Both the position numbers and the translations under genes were made by a program. Positions 8,710 through 15,867 of a stretch of 34,224 nt of DNA are shown here, piece by piece. Under the pieces are notes generated by a model. That model saw only the letters and a list, made by a program, of their open reading frames with translations, made no database searches and was not told where the DNA came from. Location of the stretch: contig CP070666.1 of NCBI GenBank assembly GCA_020351775.1, positions 4,503,022 to 4,537,245 of the forward strand. The letters run 5' to 3'. This DNA comes from Gemmatimonadota bacterium. GTDB taxonomy: Bacteria > Gemmatimonadota > Gemmatimonadetes > Gemmatimonadales > GWC2-71-9. The first letter of the stretch is position 1, and each line of letters begins with the position of its first letter.

Positions 8710-10406
8710 ACGCTTGCCGTTGGAAGGTGGTGCCAACCCCCGATCGGTCACAAGTGCAGTTGCTGTCATCAGCCCTCAACGTGCCGCCGACGCTCGCTGC
8801 ACTGCTGGTGCAGCGGGGCTACGTGACTCCCGACGAAGCCAAGTCATTCCTGCGTCCCGCGCTCGACAAAATGACCGATCCGTTCCTGCTCAAGGATATG
8901 GACAAGGCAGTGGCGATCGTCGGCAAGGCGGTACGATCGGGCACTCCGATCTTGGTACACGGCGACTACGACGTGGACGGCCAGTGCTCGGCAGCCCTGC
9001 TGACGCGGGTGTTGGAGTTGGCCGGCGCCACGGTCGTTCCCTTCGTGCCCCACCGGTTGCGCGACGGCTATGATTTCGGCCCTGCAGGATTGAAGGTCGC
9101 TGCGGAGCGTGGAGCCTCGCTGGTGCTCACGTGTGACTGCGGCGTTTCAGCGGTTGAAGCCGTGCAGCGCGCCAAGGAGATGGGTCTCGAGGTCGTGGTG
9201 ACCGACCACCACCTAACTCGGGAGCTGCCGCCAGCGGACGCGATCATCAACCCGCGCCGCGAGGACTGTGACTCACCCAGCAAGGAGCTGTGCGGCGCCG
9301 GCGTCGCTTTCAAGCTGGTCCAAGCGCTGTGCGGTGAACTCGGCCTGCCCGACAGCGTGCCGTTTCACTTCCTCGATCTGGTCGCGCTGGCAACGGTGGC
9401 GGACATCGTTCCCCTGGTTGGTGAGAATCGGACCTTGGTGCGGTTCGGCCTCAAAATGATGGAACAGTCACGCTGGGCCGGCGTGCGGGCCTTGCTAGAG
9501 GTCACCGGTCTTTCGGGTAAGCCGGTGCGCGCGGGCCAGGTCGGATACGTTCTCGCGCCCAGACTCAATGCCGCAGGCCGGATCGGTGAGTCGATGGAAG
9601 GCCTCAAGCTGCTGCTCACGGACGATCAGCGGACCGCGTTCGACCTTGCCGTCTCGCTCGATACCATCAACGCGCGGCGCCAGGAGATTGACGAGCGGAT
9701 TCTGGCCGAAGCCATCGACGAGATCGATCGGAGCGTGGATTTGAGCCAATACCACGGTTTGGTGTTGGCGCGAGACGGCTGGCACCCGGGAGTGATCGGC
9801 ATCGTGGCTTCACGTGTCGTGGAGAGATACCACAGACCGACCATCTTGATCGGGCTGGATGGGGAAGAGGGGAAGGGATCGGGCCGCAGCATCCCGGCCT
9901 TCGATTTGCACGAGGCTCTGGGTCACTGCAGTGATCTGCTCGTGCGGTGGGGCGGCCACAAAGCCGCAGCCGGCCTCACGGTTCGCCGCGATCTCGTCGA
10001 GCCGTTTCGGGAGGCGTTCAATCAAGTAGCCGTGTCGCGGCTCTCGCCGGACGAGTTGGTCCCGACTCAGCGGGTCGACATAGTCGGCTCTGTCGGGTCG
10101 CTGAGTGATGAGTTGGAGCGCCTCATGAGGCACTTGGAGCCCTGCGGCCCTGGTAACCCTGCGCCGGTGCTGGGCGTCCGACGGGCCCACGCCAGGAAGC
10201 CCACCACGGTTGGAGCCAACCATGTCAAGTTCACGTTGGAGGACGGTACCGGCACCATTCCGGCGATTGGGTTCGGTTGGGCTGACCGGCTGGATGACGG
10301 CTGGTGGCGTGACGAGGTTGACGTCGCGTTACAGCTGGGCCGGAACGAGTGGCGTGGGACCAGCACGCTGCAGGCGCGGGTAGTGCAGATCAAATCTGCG
10401 GACTGA
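8706..10406 (+). CDS. recJ: Single-stranded-DNA-specific exonuclease RecJ
   Basis: A 566-residue 5'-3' single-strand DNA exonuclease of the DHH phosphoesterase family, used in recombination and mismatch or base-excision repair. The metal-binding motifs are visible: HGDYDVDG (about residues 85-92), VVVTDHHLTREL with the DHH triad (near 165-170), and the DHHA1 motif RWGGHKAAAGLTV (near 413-425). A C-terminal OB-fold region follows (HVKFTLEDGTGTIPAIGFGWADRL). The ATG at 8706 overlaps the stop of the upstream gene (ATGA); the open frame further upstream is not RecJ-like. Its stop overlaps the rsmD ATG by one base. Confidence 0.97.
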   Translation: MNACRWKVVPTPDRSQVQLLSSALNVPPTLAALLVQRGYVTPDEAKSFLRPALDKMTDPFLLKDMDKAVAIVGKAVRSGTPILVHGDYDVDGQCSAALLTRVLELAGATVVPFVPHRLRDGYDFGPAGLKVAAERGASLVLTCDCGVSAVEAVQRAKEMGLEVVVTDHHLTRELPPADAIINPRREDCDSPSKELCGAGVAFKLVQALCGELGLPDSVPFHFLDLVALATVADIVPLVGENRTLVRFGLKMMEQSRWAGVRALLEVTGLSGKPVRAGQVGYVLAPRLNAAGRIGESMEGLKLLLTDDQRTAFDLAVSLDTINARRQEIDERILAEAIDEIDRSVDLSQYHGLVLARDGWHPGVIGIVASRVVERYHRPTILIGLDGEEGKGSGRSIPAFDLHEALGHCSDLLVRWGGHKAAAGLTVRRDLVEPFREAFNQVAVSRLSPDELVPTQRVDIVGSVGSLSDELERLMRHLEPCGPGNPAPVLGVRRAHARKPTTVGANHVKFTLEDGTGTIPAIGFGWADRLDDGWWRDEVDVALQLGRNEWRGTSTLQARVVQIKSAD

Positions 10407-10921
10407 TGCGGATCACGGCTGGAGAGTTCAAGGGCCGGCAGCTCAAGCCGCCACCCGATCGCAGGGTGAGGGCGACGACAGAGAGAGTCCGCGAGGCATG
10501 GTTCAACATCCTTGCACCCGCGATCAAAGACGCGCGCGTCGTCGACCTGTTCGCTGGCTCGGGGGTGTTGGGGCTGGAGGCACTCTCACGTGGGGCTCAT
10601 CATGTCGACTTTGTCGAGCTGTCCGAGAAGTCGATCCGCACTATCAAGGCCAACGTCGCGGTGCTGGGCGTCGAACCGAGGACCCAGCTTTACCGCGGTG
10701 ATGCCATCCGGTTCGCACAGCGTCTGGCGGAAGGCGCTTACGACATAGCACTGGCCGACCCGCCCTACACCACGGATCAGGCAACGCGCTTGTTGGAGGT
10801 TTTTCGCCAGTGTACCTTCGCCCGTGTGCTGAGCGTGGAGCATAGGGCTACGCTGGATTGTCCCGGCGACGAAACCAGGCGCTACGGTGACGTTGCCCTA
10901 ACTTTCTGCTACGCATCATGA
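10406..10921 (+). CDS. rsmD: 16S rRNA (guanine966-N2)-methyltransferase RsmD
   Basis: A 171-residue SAM-dependent methyltransferase that modifies G966 of 16S rRNA (E. coli numbering). The start MRITAGEFKGRQLKPPP and RATTERVREAWFNIL are family signatures. The SAM-binding motif is VVDLFAGSGVLGLEALSRGA (about residues 45-64), and the catalytic N6/N2-type motif is DPPY near 117. The length matches the family. It starts on the last base of the recJ stop and overlaps coaD by 4 nt (ATGA). The rsmD-coaD pair is a very common bacterial neighbourhood. Confidence 0.96.
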   Translation: MRITAGEFKGRQLKPPPDRRVRATTERVREAWFNILAPAIKDARVVDLFAGSGVLGLEALSRGAHHVDFVELSEKSIRTIKANVAVLGVEPRTQLYRGDAIRFAQRLAEGAYDIALADPPYTTDQATRLLEVFRQCTFARVLSVEHRATLDCPGDETRRYGDVALTFCYAS

Positions 10922-11397
10922 CACGAATAGCTATATACCCTGGCTCGTTCGATCCCGTGACACGAGGGCACGAGGATATAATCCGTCGCAGCCTCGCGTT
11001 CGCCGATAAGCTCGTTGTCGCGGTCGCCGTCAACCTGTCCAAACAGCCGCTGTTCACACTGGAGGAGCGTCTCGATCTGCTCCGCGAAGTGTTGCAGGAG
11101 TTCGAAGGGGTGGAGATACGGTGGTTCGACGGTCTGCTGGCCAAGTTTGCCCAGAAGAACAACGCCTCACTGGTGATCCGGGGCCTACGTGCCGTGAGCG
11201 ACTTCGAGTACGAGTTCCAGATGGCGCTCATGAACCGCCAGCTGTTCAGCGAGCTGGAGACTGTCTTTCTGACTCCCGCCGTCGATCTCACGTTTCTGAG
11301 TTCGAGTCTGGTGCGGGAGGTGGCGGAGCTGGGCGGAGATGTGAGCGATTTCGTGCACCCGGCAGTGGGTCGGGCGCTGGCGGAGAAATTCGCTTAG
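10918..11397 (+). CDS. coaD: Phosphopantetheine adenylyltransferase (PPAT)
   Basis: A 159-residue enzyme that transfers AMP from ATP to 4'-phosphopantetheine, the penultimate step of coenzyme A synthesis. The nucleotidyltransferase motif IYPGSFDPVTRGHEDII (from residue 6) contains the T/HxGH signature as TRGH. RGLRAVSDFEYEFQMALMN and LSSSLVREVAELGGDVSDFV are characteristic of CoaD, and the length is standard. The start overlaps the rsmD stop. Immediately after its stop (2 nt) begins the relic of a phosphate acetyltransferase gene, another CoA-using enzyme. Confidence 0.97.
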   Translation: MTRIAIYPGSFDPVTRGHEDIIRRSLAFADKLVVAVAVNLSKQPLFTLEERLDLLREVLQEFEGVEIRWFDGLLAKFAQKNNASLVIRGLRAVSDFEYEFQMALMNRQLFSELETVFLTPAVDLTFLSSSLVREVAELGGDVSDFVHPAVGRALAEKFA

Positions 11398-11399
11398 CA

Positions 11400-11803
11400 G
11401 TGTTTCGGCTGGATCTGCGAGGCCGGGCCGCTGCTGTCGGCGGCAGGTCGGCAATGGCGGAGCGGATCGCGGATGAGGCCCAAGCCATAGAGCTGACCGG
11501 CAACGGTGTGCTGCAGAGTGATGGCGCCCTGGTGCCTGACGTGGCTCTCAGCAGGGCAGTCGAGTCCGAAACCGCAGGTCGGGCCAACATACTGTGTTCC
11601 CTGACCTTGACAGCGGGAACGTAGCATACAAACTGGTGCAGCGGTTGGCTGGCGCCAGCGCCATTGGGCCCATCGTCCAAGGACTGTGTCGACCGATGGC
11701 CGGCCTGTCGCAGGATACCACCGCGGACGAGATCGTAGATGTCGCCGCTGTCGCCTGCTGCAAGCGACGGGATCGTCGTAGCATGCAACTGGAGGGGTCA
11801 TGA
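11400..11803 (+). pseudogene. pta: Decayed phosphate acetyltransferase gene (internal deletion plus frameshift)
   Basis: This 400-nt stretch between coaD and the STAS gene is a gene remnant. From GTG 11400 the frame reads FRLDLRGRAAAVGGR, resembling the usual Pta N-terminus. It then jumps, near 11448-11460, into sequence matching the Pta/Ptb C-terminal domain: [17 protein letters not shown], then ETAGRANIL. Near 11592-11597 one base seems to be missing. In the +2 frame the match continues as [33 protein letters not shown] and DEIVDVAAV, ending at a stop that overlaps the next ATG (ATGA). Intact Pta is about 330 residues; roughly 190 from the middle are absent. The C-terminal identification is strong. 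The N-terminal match and the deletion model are inference. An assembly error could explain the frameshift but not the missing middle. Confidence 0.8.
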
Positions 11804-12138
11804 GCTTCACGTTTCGCAAGGATGAGGCAAAGGGAGTAGTGGTATTGGGTGTCGATGGCCAGCTCATCGTCGGAAACCGGCATGAATTGAAGCAGAAGGT
11901 TCTCGACGCGCTGGATGACGGAGAGCGTAAGTTTCTCATCGACTTCACCAGCACCGGTTATATCGATTCGTCCGGACTGGGAGTTCTGGTCTCGCTTTCC
12001 AAGAAGATCAGGGAGGTGAGCGGAGAGCTGCGTCTTGCAGGGTTGAACGATGACCTGCGGACCCTATTCGAGCTGACGAAACTGGATTCGCTGTTCGCGA
12101 TAAACGAGTCGGCCGAAGAGGCTTTGGCGGCGTTCTGA
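11800..12138 (+). CDS. STAS-domain anti-sigma factor antagonist (RsbV/SpoIIAA-like)
   Basis: A 112-residue single STAS domain. Such proteins bind an RsbW-type kinase when unphosphorylated and free its client, usually a sigma factor. The phosphorylation site region is [17 protein letters not shown], with the conserved serine in [29 protein letters not shown] is the typical C-terminal helix-strand. A good Shine-Dalgarno (GGAGGGG, 11791-11797) precedes the ATG. It overlaps the pta relic by 4 nt. It is followed 1 nt later by its likely kinase and then by a SpoIIE-type phosphatase that could dephosphorylate it. Confidence 0.93.
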   Translation: MSFTFRKDEAKGVVVLGVDGQLIVGNRHELKQKVLDALDDGERKFLIDFTSTGYIDSSGLGVLVSLSKKIREVSGELRLAGLNDDLRTLFELTKLDSLFAINESAEEALAAF

Positions 12139-12139
12139 A

Positions 12140-12610
12140 GTGACTGCGCCGCTGCGGCTCAGCGTCCGACGGAGTGAGGTCCCGCCGCCGGAAGCGCCGG
12201 ATCGTCGGATCGAGATTTCACTGCGAGTTCCCACTGACCTCGGGGTCGTTGAGGAGGCGGTGGATCTCGTCGCGCGTCACTGCCTGGCGAGCGGTATCCC
12301 ACCCCGCGCGGCCCGATTCAGGCTTCGAGTCGCCCTGTGCGAGGCGCTCTCCAATGCAATCGTCTATGGCAACCGGATGGATCCGGCTAAACGAGTGGAT
12401 GTGACTGTGGTGGTGACAGACACGACGGTCTCAGTGCAGGTCCGTGATGAAGGAGACGGTTTCGACCCCAGCGGGATCCCGGACCCCACTAGCCCGGAGA
12501 GACTCGAAATGGCGGAAGGACGAGGCCTGTTCCTGATCCGTCAACTGGTCGATGAAGTGCGCTTCAACGAACGAGGTAACTCCATCTGCATGATCCTGCA
12601 CCGCGCCTAG
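12140..12610 (+). CDS. RsbW/SpoIIAB-like anti-sigma serine kinase
   Basis: A 156-residue GHKL ATPase of the anti-sigma kinase type. The ATP-binding boxes are visible: the N-box LCEALSNAIVYGN, the G1 box VRDEGDGFDP, and the G2 box EGRGLFLIRQLVDEV. It probably phosphorylates the STAS protein encoded just upstream and sequesters an unidentified partner. The GTG start is 1 nt after the STAS stop. The first 25 residues are proline-rich and poorly conserved. No sigma factor gene is adjacent, so the output of this switch lies elsewhere in the genome and may not be a sigma factor. Confidence 0.92.
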   Translation: MTAPLRLSVRRSEVPPPEAPDRRIEISLRVPTDLGVVEEAVDLVARHCLASGIPPRAARFRLRVALCEALSNAIVYGNRMDPAKRVDVTVVVTDTTVSVQVRDEGDGFDPSGIPDPTSPERLEMAEGRGLFLIRQLVDEVRFNERGNSICMILHRA

Positions 12611-12645
12611 AGCAACTAGACGCCATCCTGACGGGCCTCGGCACC

Positions 12646-14181
12646 TTGACCGCGTGCCGGATCAGGTTGTGGCGCTTTGGTCGCGGGCGGTTTCGGCCGG
12701 TCCTGGGATGTGACGGCGTCAGAGCGCCACCGGTCGGGGTCGAAGCCGGCACCATCGTACCGCTCGACGAGAGCCGTGTGCTCACTCCCGTACAGGGCCT
12801 CAACGGCTACTGGTTTGAGGTGGCGGAATCAGCTGCACCGGGAGACACGGCGCTGCAGCTGCAGCCTTTGCTCGCCGACCTGTTGCTCCGGGAGCGCGAT
12901 GGCCTCAAGCTGGCCAAAGCGCTGGCTTCACGCTACGAAGAGATAGAACTGATCTACACCATCAGCGAGACGCTCGGTACGACAGTTCACCTCGATGAAG
13001 CCGCACAGAAAATCGTGGCTGCAGTCAGTCAGGTGGTAGGTGCTCAGCGGGCCTCCATACTGGTGTTCGACCAGGAAACCAACGAGCTGCAAGCGGTGGC
13101 CGGTGTAGGCCGAGACGTGGGCCTGTTCGATCCGATCCCGGTAGACGATCAGTGCTCTATTGCCGCCCAGGTGTTCCGCGAGCAACGCATAATCTCCTAC
13201 GATCCCCGCGATGCAGGTGCGGAGAATCCGGCCTGCGGTGAGGGCCGGGACTACCGTGGCACTGCGTTTCTGTCAGTGCCGATCTCCTATCCGCAACCCG
13301 ACGGCAGCCAACGGCCGGTCGGGGTCATCAATCTGACCGACCGCGCCGGGGCCGATGCGTTCAGTGGTGGGGAGCGGCGTCTCGTCTCGCTCGTCGCAAG
13401 CCAGATCGCCGTGGCGATCGAGAACGCCCGCCTCGTGGTCCAAGACGTCGAGCAACAGCGGCTGCGGCAGGAGATCACTTTGGCGCACGATCTCCAACTG
13501 AAACTCATGCCGTCGCCATCAGTCCTGGGCCCCAAAGTCGATGCTGCGGCTCGGTGCCAGCAGGCCGAGGGCGTGGGTGGTGACTTCTACAACTTCGTGC
13601 GGCTGCAGGAGGAGCGCGTGGGAGTCATGCTAGGCGACGTCTCGTCACACGGGTTTTCGGCTGCGCTGATCATGGCACTGGTCCTCTCGGCCGCCGGCAT
13701 CCACGCGGCTGTAGCGGCTACGCCGGACGGAGCACTGCGCGACTTGTTCGAGTCGGTTCGCAAGGAGTTGGCGGACACGGAGATGCACTTGGCATTGTTC
13801 TATGGGGTTGCTGACTGGCGTGCAGGGGTGCTGCGGTACTCCAACGCAGGGCACCCTCATGCATTCCGGCTCGGCGCCAACGGCGAGAGGGAACGGCTTG
13901 CCGCAACGAGCCCACCGTTGGGACTCGCTGAACTCGATGCCATAGGCGCCCGGAAGACGGCTTGGCATGCCGGCGAAGACCTCTTGGTGTTGTTCTCCGA
14001 CGGTGTGGCTGACGCCAGCGACGAGCTGGGAGCCAGGTTCGGTGAGAGCCGCATACTGGACATCGTCGACGCCAATCGCCACTCACCCACCGTGGAGATC
14101 GTGGAGTCGGTTGCAGTAGCAGTTTCGGATTTCGCAGGCCCGCCGACTGACGACCGCACCATCCTGATCCTTCGAGCCTGA
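12646..14181 (+). CDS. GAF domain plus SpoIIE-type PP2C serine phosphatase
   Basis: A protein of about 511 residues. After an N-terminal region of about 95 residues comes a short helix, then a GAF sensor domain (about 105-265: LDEAAQKIVAAVSQVVGAQRASILVF ... RRLVSLVASQIAVAIENARL). A signalling helix leads into a SpoIIE phosphatase domain (about 290-511). Metal-binding motifs are VGGDFYNF, VMLGDVSSHGFSAALIMA, LVLFSDGVADA and the final DDRTILIL. It should dephosphorylate the STAS antagonist in response to a ligand of the GAF domain. The start is uncertain: TTG 12646 is the first standard start in frame, but coding-like sequence continues upstream to 12580, where only CTG codons are available. 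Confidence 0.92.
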   Translation: MTACRIRLWRFGRGRFRPVLGCDGVRAPPVGVEAGTIVPLDESRVLTPVQGLNGYWFEVAESAAPGDTALQLQPLLADLLLRERDGLKLAKALASRYEEIELIYTISETLGTTVHLDEAAQKIVAAVSQVVGAQRASILVFDQETNELQAVAGVGRDVGLFDPIPVDDQCSIAAQVFREQRIISYDPRDAGAENPACGEGRDYRGTAFLSVPISYPQPDGSQRPVGVINLTDRAGADAFSGGERRLVSLVASQIAVAIENARLVVQDVEQQRLRQEITLAHDLQLKLMPSPSVLGPKVDAAARCQQAEGVGGDFYNFVRLQEERVGVMLGDVSSHGFSAALIMALVLSAAGIHAAVAATPDGALRDLFESVRKELADTEMHLALFYGVADWRAGVLRYSNAGHPHAFRLGANGERERLAATSPPLGLAELDAIGARKTAWHAGEDLLVLFSDGVADASDELGARFGESRILDIVDANRHSPTVEIVESVAVAVSDFAGPPTDDRTILILRA

Positions 14182-14186
14182 GTGGC

Positions 14187-15035
14187 GTGGGACGCCGACT
14201 CGGCCAGCACTTCCTGACAGATCGGGCGATCCTGGATCGGATAGTCGCCGCAATCCATCCGGAACCCGGCGACGTGGTGATTGAGATCGGGCCAGGACGG
14301 GGGAGCCTGACGCGGCGGCTGGCACCACGAGTGGCGCATGTGATCGCCATCGAGCGAGACGCCAGACTGGCCGCGTTGCTGAGGGGAGCGGGGAGCGAGC
14401 AGCGAGGAGCGGAGCTGGCGAGCCCGATACCGGAGCACGTTCGCGTAGTCCACGGTGACGCCCTCAAAGTCGATTGGCACGCGGAGCTTGAGTCGGCTGC
14501 TGGGCCATTCGCGCCCCGCGCCCGGCGCCCCGCTTCAGAGTTCAAGATTGTCGGCAACATCCCCTACAACATCACATCACCGCTGATCGATAAGGCGCTT
14601 TCACCACCGCTGCCCCAGGTCGTCGCGTTTCTGGTTCAGCGCGAGGTGGCTGAGCGGCTAGCTGCCGAGCCGGGCACCAGGGCGTACGGGGCACTCACTG
14701 TGGGTGTCAGATCCCTGGCCTCCGTGGAGCGATTGCTCGTCGTACGCCCCGGGTCGTTCACTCCGCCACCTAGGGTAGATTCCGTGTTGGTACGCATCAC
14801 ACCCAGGGCCAACCCGCTGCTGCCCCACGATCAAATCGCCGGCTTCCGCCGCTTCAGCACCGCTCTGTTCTCGCAGCGGCGCAAACAGCTGCGCCGGATC
14901 CTGCGATCGATCCTCCAACTCGATGCCGCCGCGGTCGAATCCGAGCTGGGCCGGCACGGTATCGATCCCACAACCAGGCCCGAGATGCTATCACCGGAAG
15001 AGATCGTCCACCTGTTTCGGGTCTTGGGCCGTTGA
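14187..15035 (+). CDS. rsmA: 16S rRNA dimethyladenosine transferase RsmA (KsgA) with repeat insertions
   Basis: A 282-residue enzyme that dimethylates A1518 and A1519 of 16S rRNA, a late step in small-subunit assembly. The start GRRLGQHFLTDRAILDRIV, the SAM motif VIEIGPGRGSLTRRLA, HGDALKVDW and the catalytic KIVGNIPYNITSPLI are all present. The C-terminal domain (SFTPPPRVDSVLVRI, LFSQRRKQLRRIL) is typical. Two short segments are encoded by 7-nt tandem repeats: AGSEQRGAEL after the first Rossmann strands, and APRARRP before the catalytic motif. Both fall in loops, so function is probably kept. The GTG 14187 start is 5 nt after the phosphatase stop. The stop codon overlaps the putative -35 of rex. 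Confidence 0.95.
   Translation: MGRRLGQHFLTDRAILDRIVAAIHPEPGDVVIEIGPGRGSLTRRLAPRVAHVIAIERDARLAALLRGAGSEQRGAELASPIPEHVRVVHGDALKVDWHAELESAAGPFAPRARRPASEFKIVGNIPYNITSPLIDKALSPPLPQVVAFLVQREVAERLAAEPGTRAYGALTVGVRSLASVERLLVVRPGSFTPPPRVDSVLVRITPRANPLLPHDQIAGFRRFSTALFSQRRKQLRRILRSILQLDAAAVESELGRHGIDPTTRPEMLSPEEIVHLFRVLGR
14383..14417 (+). repeat. 7-nt tandem repeat in rsmA (GGGGAGC type), array 1
   Basis: Five consecutive 7-nt units read GGGGAGC twice, then the variants GAGCAGC, GAGGAGC and GGAGCTG. The period of seven is not a multiple of three, yet the frame stays open through it. The same unit family occurs at five other places in this window. Confidence 0.8.
14511..14531 (+). repeat. 7-nt tandem repeat in rsmA (GCGCCCC type), array 2
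   Basis: Three exact-period units: GCGCCCC, GCGCCCG, GCGCCCC. They encode seven residues, APRARRP, placed just before the catalytic motif region. The unit is a diverged C-strand form of the heptamer family. Confidence 0.65.
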
Positions 15036-15059
15036 CCATGCGGGACATCCGTGTAAGTT
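15032..15059 (+). promoter_or_regulatory. Putative rex promoter
   Basis: A -35 TTGACC (15032-15037) and a -10-like TAAGTT (15054-15059) are separated by 16 nt. The -10 overlaps the first bases of the Rex operator, so Rex binding would block initiation. The transcript would start around 15066, leaving a leader of only about 16 nt. The -10 is a weak match, hence the moderate confidence. Confidence 0.45.
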
Positions 15060-15075
15060 GTGAAAAAATTCACAA
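15058..15075. promoter_or_regulatory. Rex operator (perfect 18-bp palindrome)
   Basis: The sequence TTGTGAAAAAATTCACAA is a perfect palindrome and matches the known Rex-binding consensus TTGTGAA-N4-TTCACAA exactly. It ends 6 nt before the rex ATG and overlaps the putative -10. This indicates that rex represses its own transcription when the NADH/NAD ratio rises. No Shine-Dalgarno lies between operator and start codon. Confidence 0.88.
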
Positions 15076-15081
15076 AGTCTG

Positions 15082-15702
15082 ATGCGTAAGATCTCAGAAT
15101 CAACAGTCCGACGGCTCTCGGTGTATCTCGGGCTGCTCGAAGAGTTCGCTAGACTCGGCAAGGCTACCGTGAGTTCGGACGAGATGGCGCAGCGTGGTCA
15201 CACGACCCCGGCCCAGGTGCGCAAGGACCTTTCGTTCTTCGGCTCGTTCGGGAAGCGCGGCTTGGGCTACGACGTGGTCGAGCTGAGCGACCGCCTGCGT
15301 GATATTCTTGGCCTGGGCCGGACCTACCGCGTCACGGTGATCGGGGCCGGTAAGATCGGCAGCGCCCTGGTCCAGTATCGTGAGTTTGGCGAGCGCGGGT
15401 TCCACATAGTATCAGTCTACGACAACGACGAGGCCAAGGTCGGGCGGTCTTGGAACGGAGTCGAGGTAAGAGACGTACGCCAGCTCGAATCCGACCTGCG
15501 GACCGAGCCCGTTGACATAGCTATCCTGGCGATACCCCCGCACGTCGCCCAACAGACAATGGATCTTCTGGTGGGCATCGGAGTCAAGGCCGTTCTGAAC
15601 TTCGCCCCGATCCGGCTGTCACACCCCGACGAGGTGACGGTTCAGAATGTCAACATGGCTCTGGAGCTCGAGACGTTGAGCTACGCACTGAGAAACAGCT
15701 AG
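15082..15702 (+). CDS. rex: Redox-sensing transcriptional repressor Rex
   Basis: A 206-residue Rex protein that senses NADH/NAD and controls fermentation and respiration genes. The N-terminal winged helix (about 1-80) includes ESTVRRLSVYLGLLEEF, TTPAQVRKDLSFFGSFGKRGLGY. The Rossmann domain follows with VIGAGKIGSALVQYREF, VDIAILAIPPHVAQQTMD and GVKAVLNFAPIRL, and the domain-swap helix at the end has NVNMALELETLSYAL. All hallmark positions are intact. It has its own operator and probable promoter. Directly downstream is the remnant of an arginine deiminase gene, a plausible former Rex target, then an exonuclease and an MBL-fold gene that may now be under Rex control. Confidence 0.97.
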   Translation: MRKISESTVRRLSVYLGLLEEFARLGKATVSSDEMAQRGHTTPAQVRKDLSFFGSFGKRGLGYDVVELSDRLRDILGLGRTYRVTVIGAGKIGSALVQYREFGERGFHIVSVYDNDEAKVGRSWNGVEVRDVRQLESDLRTEPVDIAILAIPPHVAQQTMDLLVGIGVKAVLNFAPIRLSHPDEVTVQNVNMALELETLSYALRNS

Positions 15703-15711
15703 ATTGAATGC

Positions 15712-15867
15712 ATGCCAGCGGTGCGCGTGAGTCCTGAGGTCGGCCCATTGCGGGCCGTCTTGGCACACGCCCCTGGCAATGGGCTGTCGGCAGTCGCATC
15801 CTGGACCCGCGCTGATGGTCCGGCATCGCCCTACATGACGCTTCCCCCGCTCAGAGATGGCCGCTGA
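15712..15867 (+). pseudogene. Short ORF, probable relic of arginine deiminase
   Basis: A 51-codon ORF from ATG 15712 to a TGA that overlaps the next gene's ATG by one base. Its first half, VRVSPEVGPLRAVLAHAPG, resembles the conserved start of arginine deiminase (ArcA), where the family has (S)EVG-LR-VLVHRPG. Its last residues, YMTLPPLRDGR, resemble the ArcA C-terminus, where a catalytic-cysteine motif CMT-PL-R is usual; here Tyr stands in the Cys place. ArcA is about 400 residues, so nearly the whole middle would be missing. The N-terminal match is fairly convincing. The C-terminal match is short and tentative. It may also be translated as a small peptide, but no function is evident. Confidence 0.5.
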
